A stretch of 64,000 nt of DNA from Kitasatospora aureofaciens (GTDB lineage Bacteria; Actinomycetota; Actinomycetes; Streptomycetales; Streptomycetaceae), in assembly GCF_019192735.1 (NCBI RefSeq), contig NZ_JAHTKP010000030.1:1-64000 (forward strand), in the 5' to 3' direction. The stretch's first letter is position 1, and each line of letters opens with the position of its first letter. The notes beneath the pieces were generated by a model that made no database searches, was not told the DNA's origin, and worked only from the letters and a program-made list of their open reading frames with translations. Positions 9,250 through 17,710 of the stretch are shown in pieces. The position numbers and the translations under genes were made by a program.

Positions 9250-10977
9250 ATGAGGCCACGAAGAGCCGCATGCGCCCTGACCGCGACTCTCGGACTGCTG
9301 TCGGCGGCGGCCTGCGGCGGGCCGGACGGCGGCGGTGCCGCCGCGGACGCCACCCCGGCGCCGGGCGGCACGCTGCACGTCCTGTCCAGCATCGACCTGG
9401 AGCACCTGGACCCGGCCCGCGCCTACGTCACCTCCACCCAGGACGTGGGCCGCCTGCTCTACCGGACGCTCACCACGTTCGCCCCCGCCCCCGGGCAGGC
9501 CGGCGGGCAGATCGTCCCGGACCTGGCCACCGACACCGGGCGCCCCGCCGACGGCGCGCGGACCTGGACCTTCACCCTCAAGGACGGCGTGAAGTTCGAG
9601 GACGGCCGGCCCGTCACCAGCAAGGACGTCAAGTACGGCGTCGAGCGCACCTTCGCCGCCGAGCTGCCGGAGGGCCCGCCGTACGCCCGGCTCTGGCTGG
9701 CGGGCGGTGAGACGTACAAGGGGCCGTACAAGGACCCGGCCGGGCTCGCGTCGATCGAGACCCCGGACGAGCGGACCATCGTCTTCCGGCTCAACCGTCC
9801 GGTGGCCGACTTCGGTTCCGCCGTGTCGCTGCCGATGTTCGCCCCGGTGCCGCAGGACAAGGACACCGGCGTGGGCTACGACAACCGCCCGTTCTCCTCC
9901 GGCCCGTACCGGATCGACGCGTTCGAGCCGAAGAAGCAGCTCACCCTGGTCCGCAACCCCGCGTGGGACCGGACCACCGACACCGTCCGCAAGGGCCTGC
10001 CGGACAAGGTCGTCATCGACCTCAACCTGGACCCGGCGGTGGTCGACCAACGGCTGATCGCCGGTCAGGGCGAGGACGCGGACGCCGTCGCGCTGGAGCC
10101 GATCGGTCCGGCCTCGGTCGGGCGGGTGGTGAACGACCCGCGGCTGAAGAAACGCCTGGTCACCGGCGAATCCATCAACACCCGCTTCCTCAGCATCAAC
10201 ACCCGGCACCGGCCACTGGACGACGTCCGGGTGCGGCAGGCCATCGCGTACGCGCTCGACAAGGACGCCCTGCGCACCACCCGCGGCGGCCCGATCGCGG
10301 GCGACCTCGCCACCACCCTGCTGCCACCCACCCTGTCCGGCGCGGCCGCCACCCCGGCCACCGCGGCCGCCACCCCGCCCGGCGGAGCCCCCGAGGACCC
10401 GTACCCGAGCAAGGACGGCAAGGGCGACCCGGACAAGGCCAAGGCCCTGCTCGCCGAGGCCGGTCACGCCTCCGGCCTGGAACTCACCCTCGACACCCCG
10501 GCCACCGCCGGAGGCAAGGCCCAGGGCGAGGCGGTGCAGGCCTCGCTCGCCCGGGCCGGCATCACCGTGAAGATCAACGAGATCAGCTCCTCGGCCTTCT
10601 ACAGCACGGTCGGCAGCCCGGCCCGGCAGCACGACCTGGTGATCGACGGCTGGACGCCGGACTGGCCGGGCGCCTCCACCTATCTGCCGATCCTGTTCGA
10701 CGGCCGGCTGATCACCCCCGAGGGCAACAACAACCGCGCCCAGTACGACTCCCCCGAGGTCGACGCCCGGCTGGACGAGATCGCGGCCGTCGGCGACCCG
10801 GCCGCCGCGCAGAGCGCCTACGGCGAGCTCGCCCAGCGCATCATGCGGGACGCCCCCGTCGTGCCGTTCCTCTGGGACAGGGCCGCCGTCCTGGTCGGGC
10901 CGAACGTGGCCGGTGCGTACGGGCACACCGCCTTCGTCGGCCGGCTCGACCTCGTCTCGCTGGGGCTTCGGAAGTGA
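9250..10977 (+). CDS. Peptide ABC transporter substrate-binding lipoprotein (SBP family 5)
   Basis: The 575-residue lipoprotein has a signal peptide (RRAACALTATLGLLSAAAC) ending in a lipobox-type SAAAC, so it should be lipid-anchored outside the membrane. The mature part is a family 5 (DppA/OppA) solute-binding fold, with TWTFTLKDGVKFEDGRPVTS and FLSINTRHRPLDDVRVRQA-type signatures. It captures di- or oligopeptides for the two downstream permeases. ATG 9250 is preceded by GAAGGGGGA. A longer reading from 9202 would bury the signal peptide, so it was not used. An alanine/proline-rich insert near residues 360-390 is a local oddity. The stop overlaps the next start (GTGA). Confidence 0.93.
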   Translation: MRPRRAACALTATLGLLSAAACGGPDGGGAAADATPAPGGTLHVLSSIDLEHLDPARAYVTSTQDVGRLLYRTLTTFAPAPGQAGGQIVPDLATDTGRPADGARTWTFTLKDGVKFEDGRPVTSKDVKYGVERTFAAELPEGPPYARLWLAGGETYKGPYKDPAGLASIETPDERTIVFRLNRPVADFGSAVSLPMFAPVPQDKDTGVGYDNRPFSSGPYRIDAFEPKKQLTLVRNPAWDRTTDTVRKGLPDKVVIDLNLDPAVVDQRLIAGQGEDADAVALEPIGPASVGRVVNDPRLKKRLVTGESINTRFLSINTRHRPLDDVRVRQAIAYALDKDALRTTRGGPIAGDLATTLLPPTLSGAAATPATAAATPPGGAPEDPYPSKDGKGDPDKAKALLAEAGHASGLELTLDTPATAGGKAQGEAVQASLARAGITVKINEISSSAFYSTVGSPARQHDLVIDGWTPDWPGASTYLPILFDGRLITPEGNNNRAQYDSPEVDARLDEIAAVGDPAAAQSAYGELAQRIMRDAPVVPFLWDRAAVLVGPNVAGAYGHTAFVGRLDLVSLGLRK

Positions 10978-11855
10978 CCGTCCTGCGCAAGCTGTTGGCG
11001 CAGCGCTCGGCGGCGCTGGCGCTGACCGCGGTTGCCCTGCTGGTGCTCACCGCGCTCGCCGCCCCGCTGATCACCTGGCTGGCCGGCAGCTCCCCGACGG
11101 CGTTCCACGGTGAGGCGGTGGACCCGGCGCTCGGCGGACTGCCGCGCGGGACCGCGGGCGGGATCAGCGCCGCGCACTGGCTGGGTGTGGAGCCGGTCAA
11201 CGGGCGGGACGTGCTCGCCCGGGTGGTGTACGGCGCGCGGGTCTCGCTGCTGATCGCCGTCCTGGCCACCGCCCTGTCGGTGACGCTGGGGACTGCCCTC
11301 GGCCTGCTCGCCGGCTTCCTCGGCGGCTGGACCGACACCGTCATCGGCCGGCTGATGGACCTACTGCTGTCCTTCCCCAGCCTGATCTTCATGATCGCGC
11401 TGATCTCGGCCGCGCCCGGCGCCGACCGCCGGCTGCTGCTGGTCGTGGTGCTCGGGTTCTTCGGCTGGCCGTACGTCGGACGGATCGTCCGCGGGCAGGC
11501 GATGGTGCTCGCCCGCGGCGAGTTCGTCGCGGCGGCCCGGGTGCTCGGCGCGTCCCGGCGGACGCTGCTGCTGCGCGAGGTGCTGCCCAACCTGACCGGA
11601 CCGGTGCTGGTGGTGGCGACGATGTCGATCCCGGCCTGCATCGCCACCGAGGCCGGACTGTCCTTCCTCGGCGTGGGCGTCCAACCACCAACGCCGTCCT
11701 GGGGGCAGATGATCGCCACCGCCGTGCCCTGGTACGCCGCCGACCCGGCCTACTTCCTCATCCCCGGCGCCCTTCTGTTCGTCACCGTGCTCGCCTTCAA
11801 CGTGCTGGGCGACGCCGTGCGCGACACGCTCGATCCCCGGAGCAGACCGCGATGA
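10974..11855 (+). CDS. Peptide ABC transporter permease, DppC/OppC type
   Basis: The 293-residue inner-membrane permease has an N-terminal helix, an extracytoplasmic loop and a BPD_transp_1 domain. The EAA loop motif that contacts the ATPases is visible (EFVAAARVLGASRRTLLLRE). The GTG start 10974 overlaps the stop of the binding protein by four bases, so translation is coupled. With the next gene it forms the heterodimeric channel for peptides. The order permease C then permease B is inverted relative to the classic dpp operon. Confidence 0.92.
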   Translation: MTVLRKLLAQRSAALALTAVALLVLTALAAPLITWLAGSSPTAFHGEAVDPALGGLPRGTAGGISAAHWLGVEPVNGRDVLARVVYGARVSLLIAVLATALSVTLGTALGLLAGFLGGWTDTVIGRLMDLLLSFPSLIFMIALISAAPGADRRLLLVVVLGFFGWPYVGRIVRGQAMVLARGEFVAAARVLGASRRTLLLREVLPNLTGPVLVVATMSIPACIATEAGLSFLGVGVQPPTPSWGQMIATAVPWYAADPAYFLIPGALLFVTVLAFNVLGDAVRDTLDPRSRPR

Positions 11856-12844
11856 TCCTCTACCTGCTGCGAAGACTGGCCGTCACCGCACTCATCCTGC
11901 TGGTGATCTGCGCCGCCACCTTCGCGATCTTCTACCTGATGCCCGCCGATCCCGCCCAGGGCGCGTGCGGCAAGGCCTGCAGCCCGGAACGGCTCGCCGG
12001 GATCCGCGCCACCCTCGGACTGGACCGGTCCCCGTTCGCCCAGTTCGGGGACTACCTCGGCGGCATCCTCTCCGGCCGCACGTATGGCACCGGTGCGCAG
12101 GCCGTCCCGTGCCCATTCCCCTGCCTGGGCTTCAGCTTCCAGACGAACCGGCCGGTCTGGGAGATGCTGACCGCCCGGCTGCCCGTCAGCGTCTCCATCG
12201 CCGCGGGCGCGGCCGTGCTGTGGCTGGCCGTCGGCGTGGCGGCGGGCGTGGTGTCCGCGCTGCGGCGCGGCAGCCTGTGGGACCGCGCCGCGATGACGGC
12301 CGCCCTCGGCGGGGTCTCGCTGCCGGTCTACTTCACCGCGCTGGTGCTCCAGTACCTGCTGGTGGTCCGGCTGAACGTGCTGCCCTACCCCACGGCCGTC
12401 CCCCTCACCGAGGACCCGGCCGGCTGGGCGCAGTCGATGGTGATGCCCTGGATCACCCTGGCCATGCTCTACGCCGGGGTGTACGCCCGGGTCACCCGCA
12501 GCGAGATGCTGGAGAGCCTCGGCCAGAACTACGTCCGCACCGCGCGCGCCAAGGGCCTGGCCGAGGTCACCGTGGTACGCCGGCACGCGCTGCGGCCCGC
12601 ACTGATGCCGATCGTGACGATCTTCGGCATGGACCTCGGCGCCCTGCTCGGCGGCGCGCTCATCACCGAGTCGGTCTTCGGCCTGCCCGGCGTCGGCAAG
12701 CTCGCCGCCGACGCGATCGCGGGTGCCGACCAGCCGGTGATCCTCGGCGTCACGCTGGTCGCCGCCTGCTTCGTGGTGCTCGCCAACCTGGTGGTCGACC
12801 TCGTCTACGCCGTGCTCGACCCGAGAGTGAGGGCCGTCGCATGA
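11852..12844 (+). CDS. Peptide ABC transporter permease, DppB/OppB type
   Basis: The 330-residue permease has the characteristic N-terminal helix of DppB (YLLRRLAVTALILLVICAAT). It also has the family signature LPADPAQ-like segment (MPADPAQGACGKACSPERL) and an EAA loop near residue 225 (NYVRTARAKGLAEVTVVRRH). It overlaps the upstream permease by four bases (ATGA). Its own stop TGA overlaps the ATG of the first 104-bp repeat at 12841, so the repeat rather than the ATPase gene is what the ribosome meets next. Confidence 0.92.
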   Translation: MILYLLRRLAVTALILLVICAATFAIFYLMPADPAQGACGKACSPERLAGIRATLGLDRSPFAQFGDYLGGILSGRTYGTGAQAVPCPFPCLGFSFQTNRPVWEMLTARLPVSVSIAAGAAVLWLAVGVAAGVVSALRRGSLWDRAAMTAALGGVSLPVYFTALVLQYLLVVRLNVLPYPTAVPLTEDPAGWAQSMVMPWITLAMLYAGVYARVTRSEMLESLGQNYVRTARAKGLAEVTVVRRHALRPALMPIVTIFGMDLGALLGGALITESVFGLPGVGKLAADAIAGADQPVILGVTLVAACFVVLANLVVDLVYAVLDPRVRAVA

Positions 12845-12948
12845 GCGAGCGATGGGGGTACCCCCGGCCGAAGGCTGGGGGAGAGCGAATCATCGACAGG
12901 TGCGCGCGGGCGAATGCCCCTGCCGAGCGAAGCGAGGTGGGCGCATGA
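12841..12948 (+). repeat. 104-bp interspersed repeat, copy A, encoding a coupled 35-residue ORF
   Basis: This element sits between the permease and the first ATPase gene. It begins with ATGA overlapping the permease stop and ends with ATGA overlapping the ATPase start. Within it, one open frame runs from ATG 12841 to TGA 12948, encoding 35 residues that begin MSER and end AERSEVGA. The distance from the first ATG to the next gene's ATG is 104 bp, identical to copy B at 13757. A GGGGGTACCCCC-type short hairpin and the block GGCCGAAGGCTGGGGGAGA are shared between copies. The architecture resembles mycobacterial MIRU elements, which insert at overlapping stop/start codons. Whether the peptide has any function is unknown; the likely role is keeping translational coupling. 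Confidence 0.85.
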
Positions 12949-13760
12949 GTCTGCTGACCGTACGCGGCCTCACGGTCGACTTCGGCTCCGGCGTCCGCGC
13001 CGTGGCCGGGCTCGACCTCGACCTGGCGGCCGGGCAGGTGCTCGGCGTGGTCGGGGAGTCCGGCAGCGGCAAGTCCGTCACCAGCCTCGCCGTGCTCGGG
13101 CTGCTGCCCCGCGATGCCCGGGTCGGCGGCGAAATCCATTTCGACGGGCGCGAGTTGACGGGCCTGGACCGACGTTCCCTGCGCCGCCTGCGCGGCAACC
13201 GGATCGCCATGGTCTTCCAGGACCCGCTGTCCTGCCTCAACCCGTACTACCCGGTGGCCTTCCAGATCGCCGAGGCCTACCGCGCCCACCACCGGGCCGG
13301 GCGGAAGGCGGCCCACCGGGTCGCCGTCCGGATGCTGGAGCGGGTCGGCATCCCCGAGCCCGAACGGCGCGCCCGCTCCTACCCGCACGAGTTCTCCGGC
13401 GGGATGCGGCAGCGGGTGATGATCGCGATGGCGCTGTGCCTGGAGCCGGACCTGCTGATCGCGGACGAGCCGACCACCGCGCTCGACGTCACCGTCCAGG
13501 CCCAGATCCTCGGCCTGCTGCGCGAGCTCCGGCAGGAGGCCGGCACCGCGATCATGCTGATCACCCACGACATGGGCGTGGTCGCCGGACTCGCCGACCA
13601 CGTCGTCGTGATGCACGACGGCCGAGCGGTCGAACGCGGCACCGTCCACGACGTCTTCCACCGGCCGCAGGAGGCCTACACCCGGGGCCTGCTCGCCTGC
13701 GTGCCGCGCATCGACGGGCCGCTGCCCCACCGGCTGCCCACCCTGGAGGCGAGCTCATGA
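12945..13760 (+). CDS. Peptide ABC transporter ATP-binding protein, DppD/OppD type
   Basis: The 271-residue ABC ATPase has a Walker A motif (GESGSGKS), the ABC signature (FSGGMRQR), a Walker B motif (LLIADEPTTALD) and a switch histidine (LITHDMG). It energises the two permeases together with the next ATPase. The C-terminus is short: the usual oligopeptide/dipeptide C-terminal extension with its Fe-S or cysteine motif is mostly absent, ending at PHRLPTLEASS. It starts at ATG 12945, inside the last codons of repeat copy A, and ends in the ATGA of copy B. Translation therefore depends on re-initiation after each repeat ORF. Confidence 0.92.
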   Translation: MSLLTVRGLTVDFGSGVRAVAGLDLDLAAGQVLGVVGESGSGKSVTSLAVLGLLPRDARVGGEIHFDGRELTGLDRRSLRRLRGNRIAMVFQDPLSCLNPYYPVAFQIAEAYRAHHRAGRKAAHRVAVRMLERVGIPEPERRARSYPHEFSGGMRQRVMIAMALCLEPDLLIADEPTTALDVTVQAQILGLLRELRQEAGTAIMLITHDMGVVAGLADHVVVMHDGRAVERGTVHDVFHRPQEAYTRGLLACVPRIDGPLPHRLPTLEASS

Positions 13761-13864
13761 GCGAGCGGAGCATGGGGGTCCCCCCGGCCGAAGGCTGGGG
13801 GAGAATCATCGAGAGGTGCGCGTTTCGCGAAGCGACCGCCGAGCGCAGCGAGGTGGGCGCATGA
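13757..13864 (+). repeat. 104-bp interspersed repeat, copy B, encoding a coupled 35-residue ORF
   Basis: This is the second copy of the element at 12841, placed in the same way between the two ATPase genes. It again starts with ATGA overlapping the upstream stop and ends with ATGA at the next start, 104 bp apart. Its ORF also encodes 35 residues, beginning MSER and ending AERSEVGA. The reading frame of the middle differs from copy A (MGVPPAEGWGR against YPRPKAGGER) because small compensating indels shift the core and then restore it. Length and both end sequences are conserved while the peptide core is not, which argues that coupling, not the peptide, is what is kept. Confidence 0.85.
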
Positions 13865-14874
13865 GCGAGCTGCGCGACACCCCTCTTCCGGAAACGCCCC
13901 TGCTCGAACCCCCCTTGCTCGAAACCCGCAGCCTCGTCAAGCGCTTCCCGGTCCGGCACGGCCTCACCCGGCGCCTCGCCGGACACGTCACCGCCGTCGA
14001 CGGCGTCTCGCTGCGGGTCGCCCCGGGCGAAACCCTCGGCCTGGTCGGCGAGTCCGGCTGCGGCAAGTCCACCGTGGCCCGCCTGCTCACCCGGCTGGAA
14101 CGGCCGACCTCGGGCACCGTCCGCTTCGCCGGGCAGGACCTCGCCGGCCTCGACGAGAGGCGGCTGCGCCCGGTCCGCCGCGAACTCCAGATGGTCTTCC
14201 AGGACCCGCTCTCCTCGCTCAACCCCCGCCAGACCGTCCGCCGGATCCTCGCCTCGCCCTTCGCCTACCAGGGGCTGGAACCCGACGAGCCGGTGGAGCG
14301 GCTGCTGGAACGCGTCGGGCTGAGAGCCGACCACGCCGACCGCCACCCGCACGAGTTCTCCGGCGGCCAGGCCCAACGCATCGGCATCGCCCGTGCGTTG
14401 GCCCTGCGGCCGAAGCTGGTGGTGTGCGACGAGCCGGTCTCCGCCCTCGACGTCTCGGTGCAGGCCCAGATCCTCAACCTGCTCAAGGACCTCCAGGACG
14501 AGTACGGTCTCGCCTACCTGTTCATCGCCCACGACCTCGGCGCCGTCCGGCAGATCAGCACCCGGATCGCCGTCATGTACCTCGGGGCCGTCGTCGAGAC
14601 CACCGACCGCGACACCCTGTTCGCCACCCCGGCCCACCCGTACACCCGCGCCCTGCTGTCCGCCGTGCCGCTGCCCGACCCGGACGCCGAGCGCGGCCGC
14701 GAGCGCATCGTGCTGCGCGGCGACCTCCCCAGCCCCCTCGACCCGCCCAGCGGCTGCCGCTTCCGCACCCGCTGCCCCAAGGCGGCCGACCGCTGCGCCG
14801 CCGAGCGGCCCGCCCTGCGGGCGATCGTGCCGGGGCACGAAGTTGCGTGCCACTTCCCAGAGGAAATGCCGTGA
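13861..14874 (+). CDS. Peptide ABC transporter ATP-binding protein, DppF/OppF type
   Basis: The 337-residue ATPase has a Walker A motif (GESGCGKS), an ABC signature (FSGGQAQR), a Walker B motif (LVVCDEPVSALD) and an H-switch (FIAHDLG). The C-terminal oligopeptide extension carries the family cysteine cluster (GCRFRTRCPKAADRC). It is the partner of the preceding ATPase. The start ATG 13861 overlaps the end of repeat copy B. Its stop overlaps the GTG of the S33 peptidase (GTGA), so the peptidase is in the same operon and its product probably works on the imported peptides. Confidence 0.92.
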   Translation: MSELRDTPLPETPLLEPPLLETRSLVKRFPVRHGLTRRLAGHVTAVDGVSLRVAPGETLGLVGESGCGKSTVARLLTRLERPTSGTVRFAGQDLAGLDERRLRPVRRELQMVFQDPLSSLNPRQTVRRILASPFAYQGLEPDEPVERLLERVGLRADHADRHPHEFSGGQAQRIGIARALALRPKLVVCDEPVSALDVSVQAQILNLLKDLQDEYGLAYLFIAHDLGAVRQISTRIAVMYLGAVVETTDRDTLFATPAHPYTRALLSAVPLPDPDAERGRERIVLRGDLPSPLDPPSGCRFRTRCPKAADRCAAERPALRAIVPGHEVACHFPEEMP

Positions 14875-16151
14875 TCCGTACCAGCCACCGCCTGCCCGGC
14901 CTCGCCGTGACCGACCACGCCTTCACCGTCCCGCTCGACCACGCCGCCCCCGGCGGCGCAACCATCGAGGTCTTCGCCCGCGAGCTCGCCGACCCGGTCC
15001 GCGCCCGGGATCAACTGCCCTGGCTGCTCTACCTCCAGGGCGGACCGGGCGGGAAGTCACCGCGCCCGCTGAACACCGGCGGCTGGCTCGGCCACGCCCT
15101 GAGGACCCACCGGGTACTGCTGCTCGACCAGCGCGGCACCGGCCGCTCCACCCCCGTCACCGCCCGCGCGGCGGCCGCCCTCGGCCCGGCCCGCCGGCTG
15201 GCCGATCACCTGGCGCTGCACCGGGCCGACTCGATCGTCGCCGACGCCGAACTGATCAGACGTCAACTCTGCGGCGACGAACCGTGGGAGACGCTCGGCC
15301 AGAGCTACGGCGGCTTCGTCACCCTCAGCTACCTCTCCTTCGCGTCCGAGGGCCTGCGTGCCTGCTACATCACCGGCGGCCTGCCGGGCCTCGACGCCAC
15401 CGCCGACGACGTGTACGCCGCCACCTATCCCCGGGTGCGCGAACGGCTCACCGCCCACTACCGCCGCCACCCCGGCGACCGCGCGCTGCTCCGGCACCTC
15501 GCGGACCACCTCGCCCGCCACCCGGTCCACCTCCCGGACGGCGACCGGCTCACCGTACGCCGTCTGCGCGCCCTCGGCCTCATGCTCGGCATGGGCGACG
15601 GCTCCGCCCGCCTGCACTGGCTGCTCGACGAGGCCCTCGGCGCCGACGGCGCACCCACCGCCACCTTCCTGCAACAGGTCATGCAGCTGACCTCCTTCAC
15701 CGACAATCCGCTCTTCGCCGTCCTCCAGGAGTCCATCTACGGCCGCGCCGGCGCAGCCACCGGCTGGGCCGCCGAACGCGCCCTGGCCGCGCACCCCGCG
15801 TTCGCCGAGGATGCCGACCCGCTGCTGCTCACCGGCGAGATGATCTACCCCTGGATGCTCCGGGAGATCGCCGGCCTGCGCCCGTTCGCCGAGGCCGCCG
15901 ACCTGCTCGCCGCCCGCACCGACTGGCCCGAGCTGTACGACCCGGCCCGGCTCGCCGCCAACCGGGTCCCGGTGGCGGCCGCCGTCTACCACGACGACAT
16001 GTACGTGGACGCCGGCCTGTCCCTGGGCACCGCCCGCGCGGTCGGCGGCCTGCGCGCCTGGGTCACCAACGAGTGGGAGCACGACGGTGTCACCGCCTCC
16101 GGAGGGCGAGTCCTCGCCCGCCTGATGGACCTGGCCTCCGGCCGGGCCTGA
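14871..16151 (+). CDS. Alpha/beta hydrolase, S33 proline iminopeptidase family
   Basis: The 426-residue cytosolic enzyme has the peptidase S33 layout. These are the oxyanion region QGGPGG (family HGGPGG with the first residue changed), the block LLLDQRGTGRS, the nucleophile elbow GQSYGG near residue 143-148, and candidate acid and base residues in YHDDMYVD and EWEHDG. S33 enzymes remove N-terminal proline or other residues from short peptides. Lying at the end of a peptide importer operon, with a four-base overlap, it most likely cleaves imported peptides. There is no signal peptide. The substrate residue preference is inferred only from the family. Confidence 0.88.
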   Translation: MIRTSHRLPGLAVTDHAFTVPLDHAAPGGATIEVFARELADPVRARDQLPWLLYLQGGPGGKSPRPLNTGGWLGHALRTHRVLLLDQRGTGRSTPVTARAAAALGPARRLADHLALHRADSIVADAELIRRQLCGDEPWETLGQSYGGFVTLSYLSFASEGLRACYITGGLPGLDATADDVYAATYPRVRERLTAHYRRHPGDRALLRHLADHLARHPVHLPDGDRLTVRRLRALGLMLGMGDGSARLHWLLDEALGADGAPTATFLQQVMQLTSFTDNPLFAVLQESIYGRAGAATGWAAERALAAHPAFAEDADPLLLTGEMIYPWMLREIAGLRPFAEAADLLAARTDWPELYDPARLAANRVPVAAAVYHDDMYVDAGLSLGTARAVGGLRAWVTNEWEHDGVTASGGRVLARLMDLASGRA

Positions 16152-16176
16152 CCAACCCCCGCGAAGGAGAAACCCG

Positions 16177-17361
16177 TTGAACTCCCGCATCCTCGCCGGC
16201 GCGATCGCCCTGGCCCTCCCGTTCCTCGCCGCAGGCCCGGGCGTCGCCGCCTCCTCCGTCTCCTCTCCCGCGTCCTCCTCCCCCGCGTCCGACTGCGCGC
16301 TGCCCGGCCGAACCGGCTGGACCGACGAGGGCCACACCACCGACGCCACCCAGTTCCAGCAGCCGCTGGGCACCAAGCACGTCCTGATGCTCTTCGTCGA
16401 CTTCCCCGATGCCCCGGCCACCGGCGACCTCGCCGACTACTACGGCCAACTCGCCCCGGCCGCCGACTGGATGCGGCAGGACTCCTACGGCCGCACCCGC
16501 CTCGACATCACCCCGCTCAACCGCTGGCTCCACCTGCCGCAGGACTCCGGCTCGTACGGCTTCCAGCGCGGCATCAGCTTCGAACAGCACGAGGCATACG
16601 TGCGCCAGGCCGTCGAGGCCGCCGGCCCGGACGTCGACTTCTCCCGGTACGACCTGCTCTACATCGTCCCGACCAGATCCGCCTCCGCCATCACCTTCTC
16701 GCCCACCTACCTGTACGACCCGGCCGCCCCCGGCATCGTGGCGGGCGGCACGCGGATCAAATGGGCGGTCACCTTCGGCCAGGACATGTACCACTGGGGC
16801 CCCAAGGTCGCCGACCACGAGACCTCGCACACCTTCGGCCTGCCCGACCTGTACGCCTTCGACGGCACCGACCCCCACCGCTACGTCGGCGGCTGGGACC
16901 TGATGGGCCTCATCTCGGGGCCGGCACCGCAGCATCTGGGCTGGGAGCGCTGGAAGTTCGGCTGGATCGACGACCGCCAGATCGCCTGCCTGCCCACCAC
17001 CGGCAGCCGTACCGTCCGCCTGCGGGCGATCGAACGCCCCGGCGGCACCAAGATCGCGGTGATCCGCACCGGCGACACCACCGCATACGTCGCCGAGTCC
17101 CGCCGCGCTGTCGGCGGCGACACGTCCGCGTGCTCGACCGGTGTGCTGATCTACCGCGTCGACACCTCCGTCCAGACCGGCTACGGCCCGATCCGGGTGA
17201 TCAACGGCAACCCGGACGCCACCCCGCCCGAAGGCTGCAGGCCGCTCGACATGGCGGCGTACCAGCCCGGCCAGTCCTTCACCGACCCCGCCACCGGCGT
17301 CCGCATCGACGTCCGGCACCGGGGCCCGCTGACCGACACCATTACGGTCAGCAAGCAGTAG
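16177..17361 (+). CDS. Secreted M6-family zinc metalloprotease
   Basis: The 394-residue protein has a signal peptide (residues about 1-25, ILAGAIALALPFLAAGPGVA). An M6/immune-inhibitor-A type metalloprotease domain follows. The zinc motif is HETSHTFGLPDLY (HExxHxxGxxD) near residue 214, followed by a Met-containing turn (GWDLMG). The start is TTG 16177, preceded by GAAGGAGA; no ATG or GTG fits better. It follows the S33 gene by 25 bp and is probably in the same operon. Together they suggest a scavenging route: extracellular protein cleavage, peptide import, then cytosolic trimming. A fossil of a second, related gene lies just downstream. Confidence 0.88.
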   Translation: MNSRILAGAIALALPFLAAGPGVAASSVSSPASSSPASDCALPGRTGWTDEGHTTDATQFQQPLGTKHVLMLFVDFPDAPATGDLADYYGQLAPAADWMRQDSYGRTRLDITPLNRWLHLPQDSGSYGFQRGISFEQHEAYVRQAVEAAGPDVDFSRYDLLYIVPTRSASAITFSPTYLYDPAAPGIVAGGTRIKWAVTFGQDMYHWGPKVADHETSHTFGLPDLYAFDGTDPHRYVGGWDLMGLISGPAPQHLGWERWKFGWIDDRQIACLPTTGSRTVRLRAIERPGGTKIAVIRTGDTTAYVAESRRAVGGDTSACSTGVLIYRVDTSVQTGYGPIRVINGNPDATPPEGCRPLDMAAYQPGQSFTDPATGVRIDVRHRGPLTDTITVSKQ

Positions 17362-17386
17362 GCGCCGCACACCACCCCACGAACTC

Positions 17387-17435
17387 GCGCCGACGGCCGC
17401 TGGGGCAACCCCCACGGCTGGGCGGCCGTCGGCGC
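17387..17435 (+). terminator. Strong terminator after the peptide operon
   Basis: A perfect 14-bp stem (GCGCCGACGGCCGC at 17387-17400, complement at 17422-17435) encloses a 21-nt loop that can itself fold. It lies 26 bp after the M6 protease stop. Confidence 0.8.
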
Positions 17436-17476
17436 GATCCCCGTCCCCCCGACCTCTCCCCCAGGAGGCATCTCCC

Positions 17477-17555
17477 GTGCACGCCACCCGACTCGGTGAT
17501 CAACGGCAACCCGGGTGCCACGCCGCCTCAGGGGTGCGGCTCCCTGGACGGGTAG
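17477..17555 (+). pseudogene. Head-plus-tail remnant of a second M6 protease gene
   Basis: A good ribosome site (AGGAGG) precedes GTG 17477, which opens only a short unrelated frame. From about 17490 another frame reads VINGNPGATPPQGC then SLDG and a stop at 17553-17555. This closely matches VINGNPDATPPEGC near the C-terminus of the intact M6 protease (17197-17254). The simplest reading is that a duplicated protease gene lost almost its whole body, leaving the ribosome site and first codons joined to its last twenty codons. It cannot make a protease. No transposase lies nearby. Confidence 0.7.
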
Positions 17556-17609
17556 TTCCGAAGCCGGGCGGCTTCAGAAGTTCGACTCCGGGCATATAGA
17601 ACGGGTGCC

Positions 17610-17657
17610 CGACATCGGGTTGTGGCGACATCGGGTTGTGACGACATCGGGTTGTGA
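17610..17657. repeat. Three tandem 16-bp repeats upstream of an SDR gene
   Basis: The unit CGACATCGGGTTGTGA occurs three times without a gap at 17610, 17626 and 17642; the first copy ends G rather than A. A partial fourth follows. The array ends 54 bp before the GTG of the SDR gene, so it may be an array of regulator sites. No palindrome is obvious inside a unit. Confidence 0.8.
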
Positions 17658-17710
17658 CGACCGAATATCGGTCCCGGATTCGACCGGGGCAAGACGAGGG
17701 AGAGGCGATC

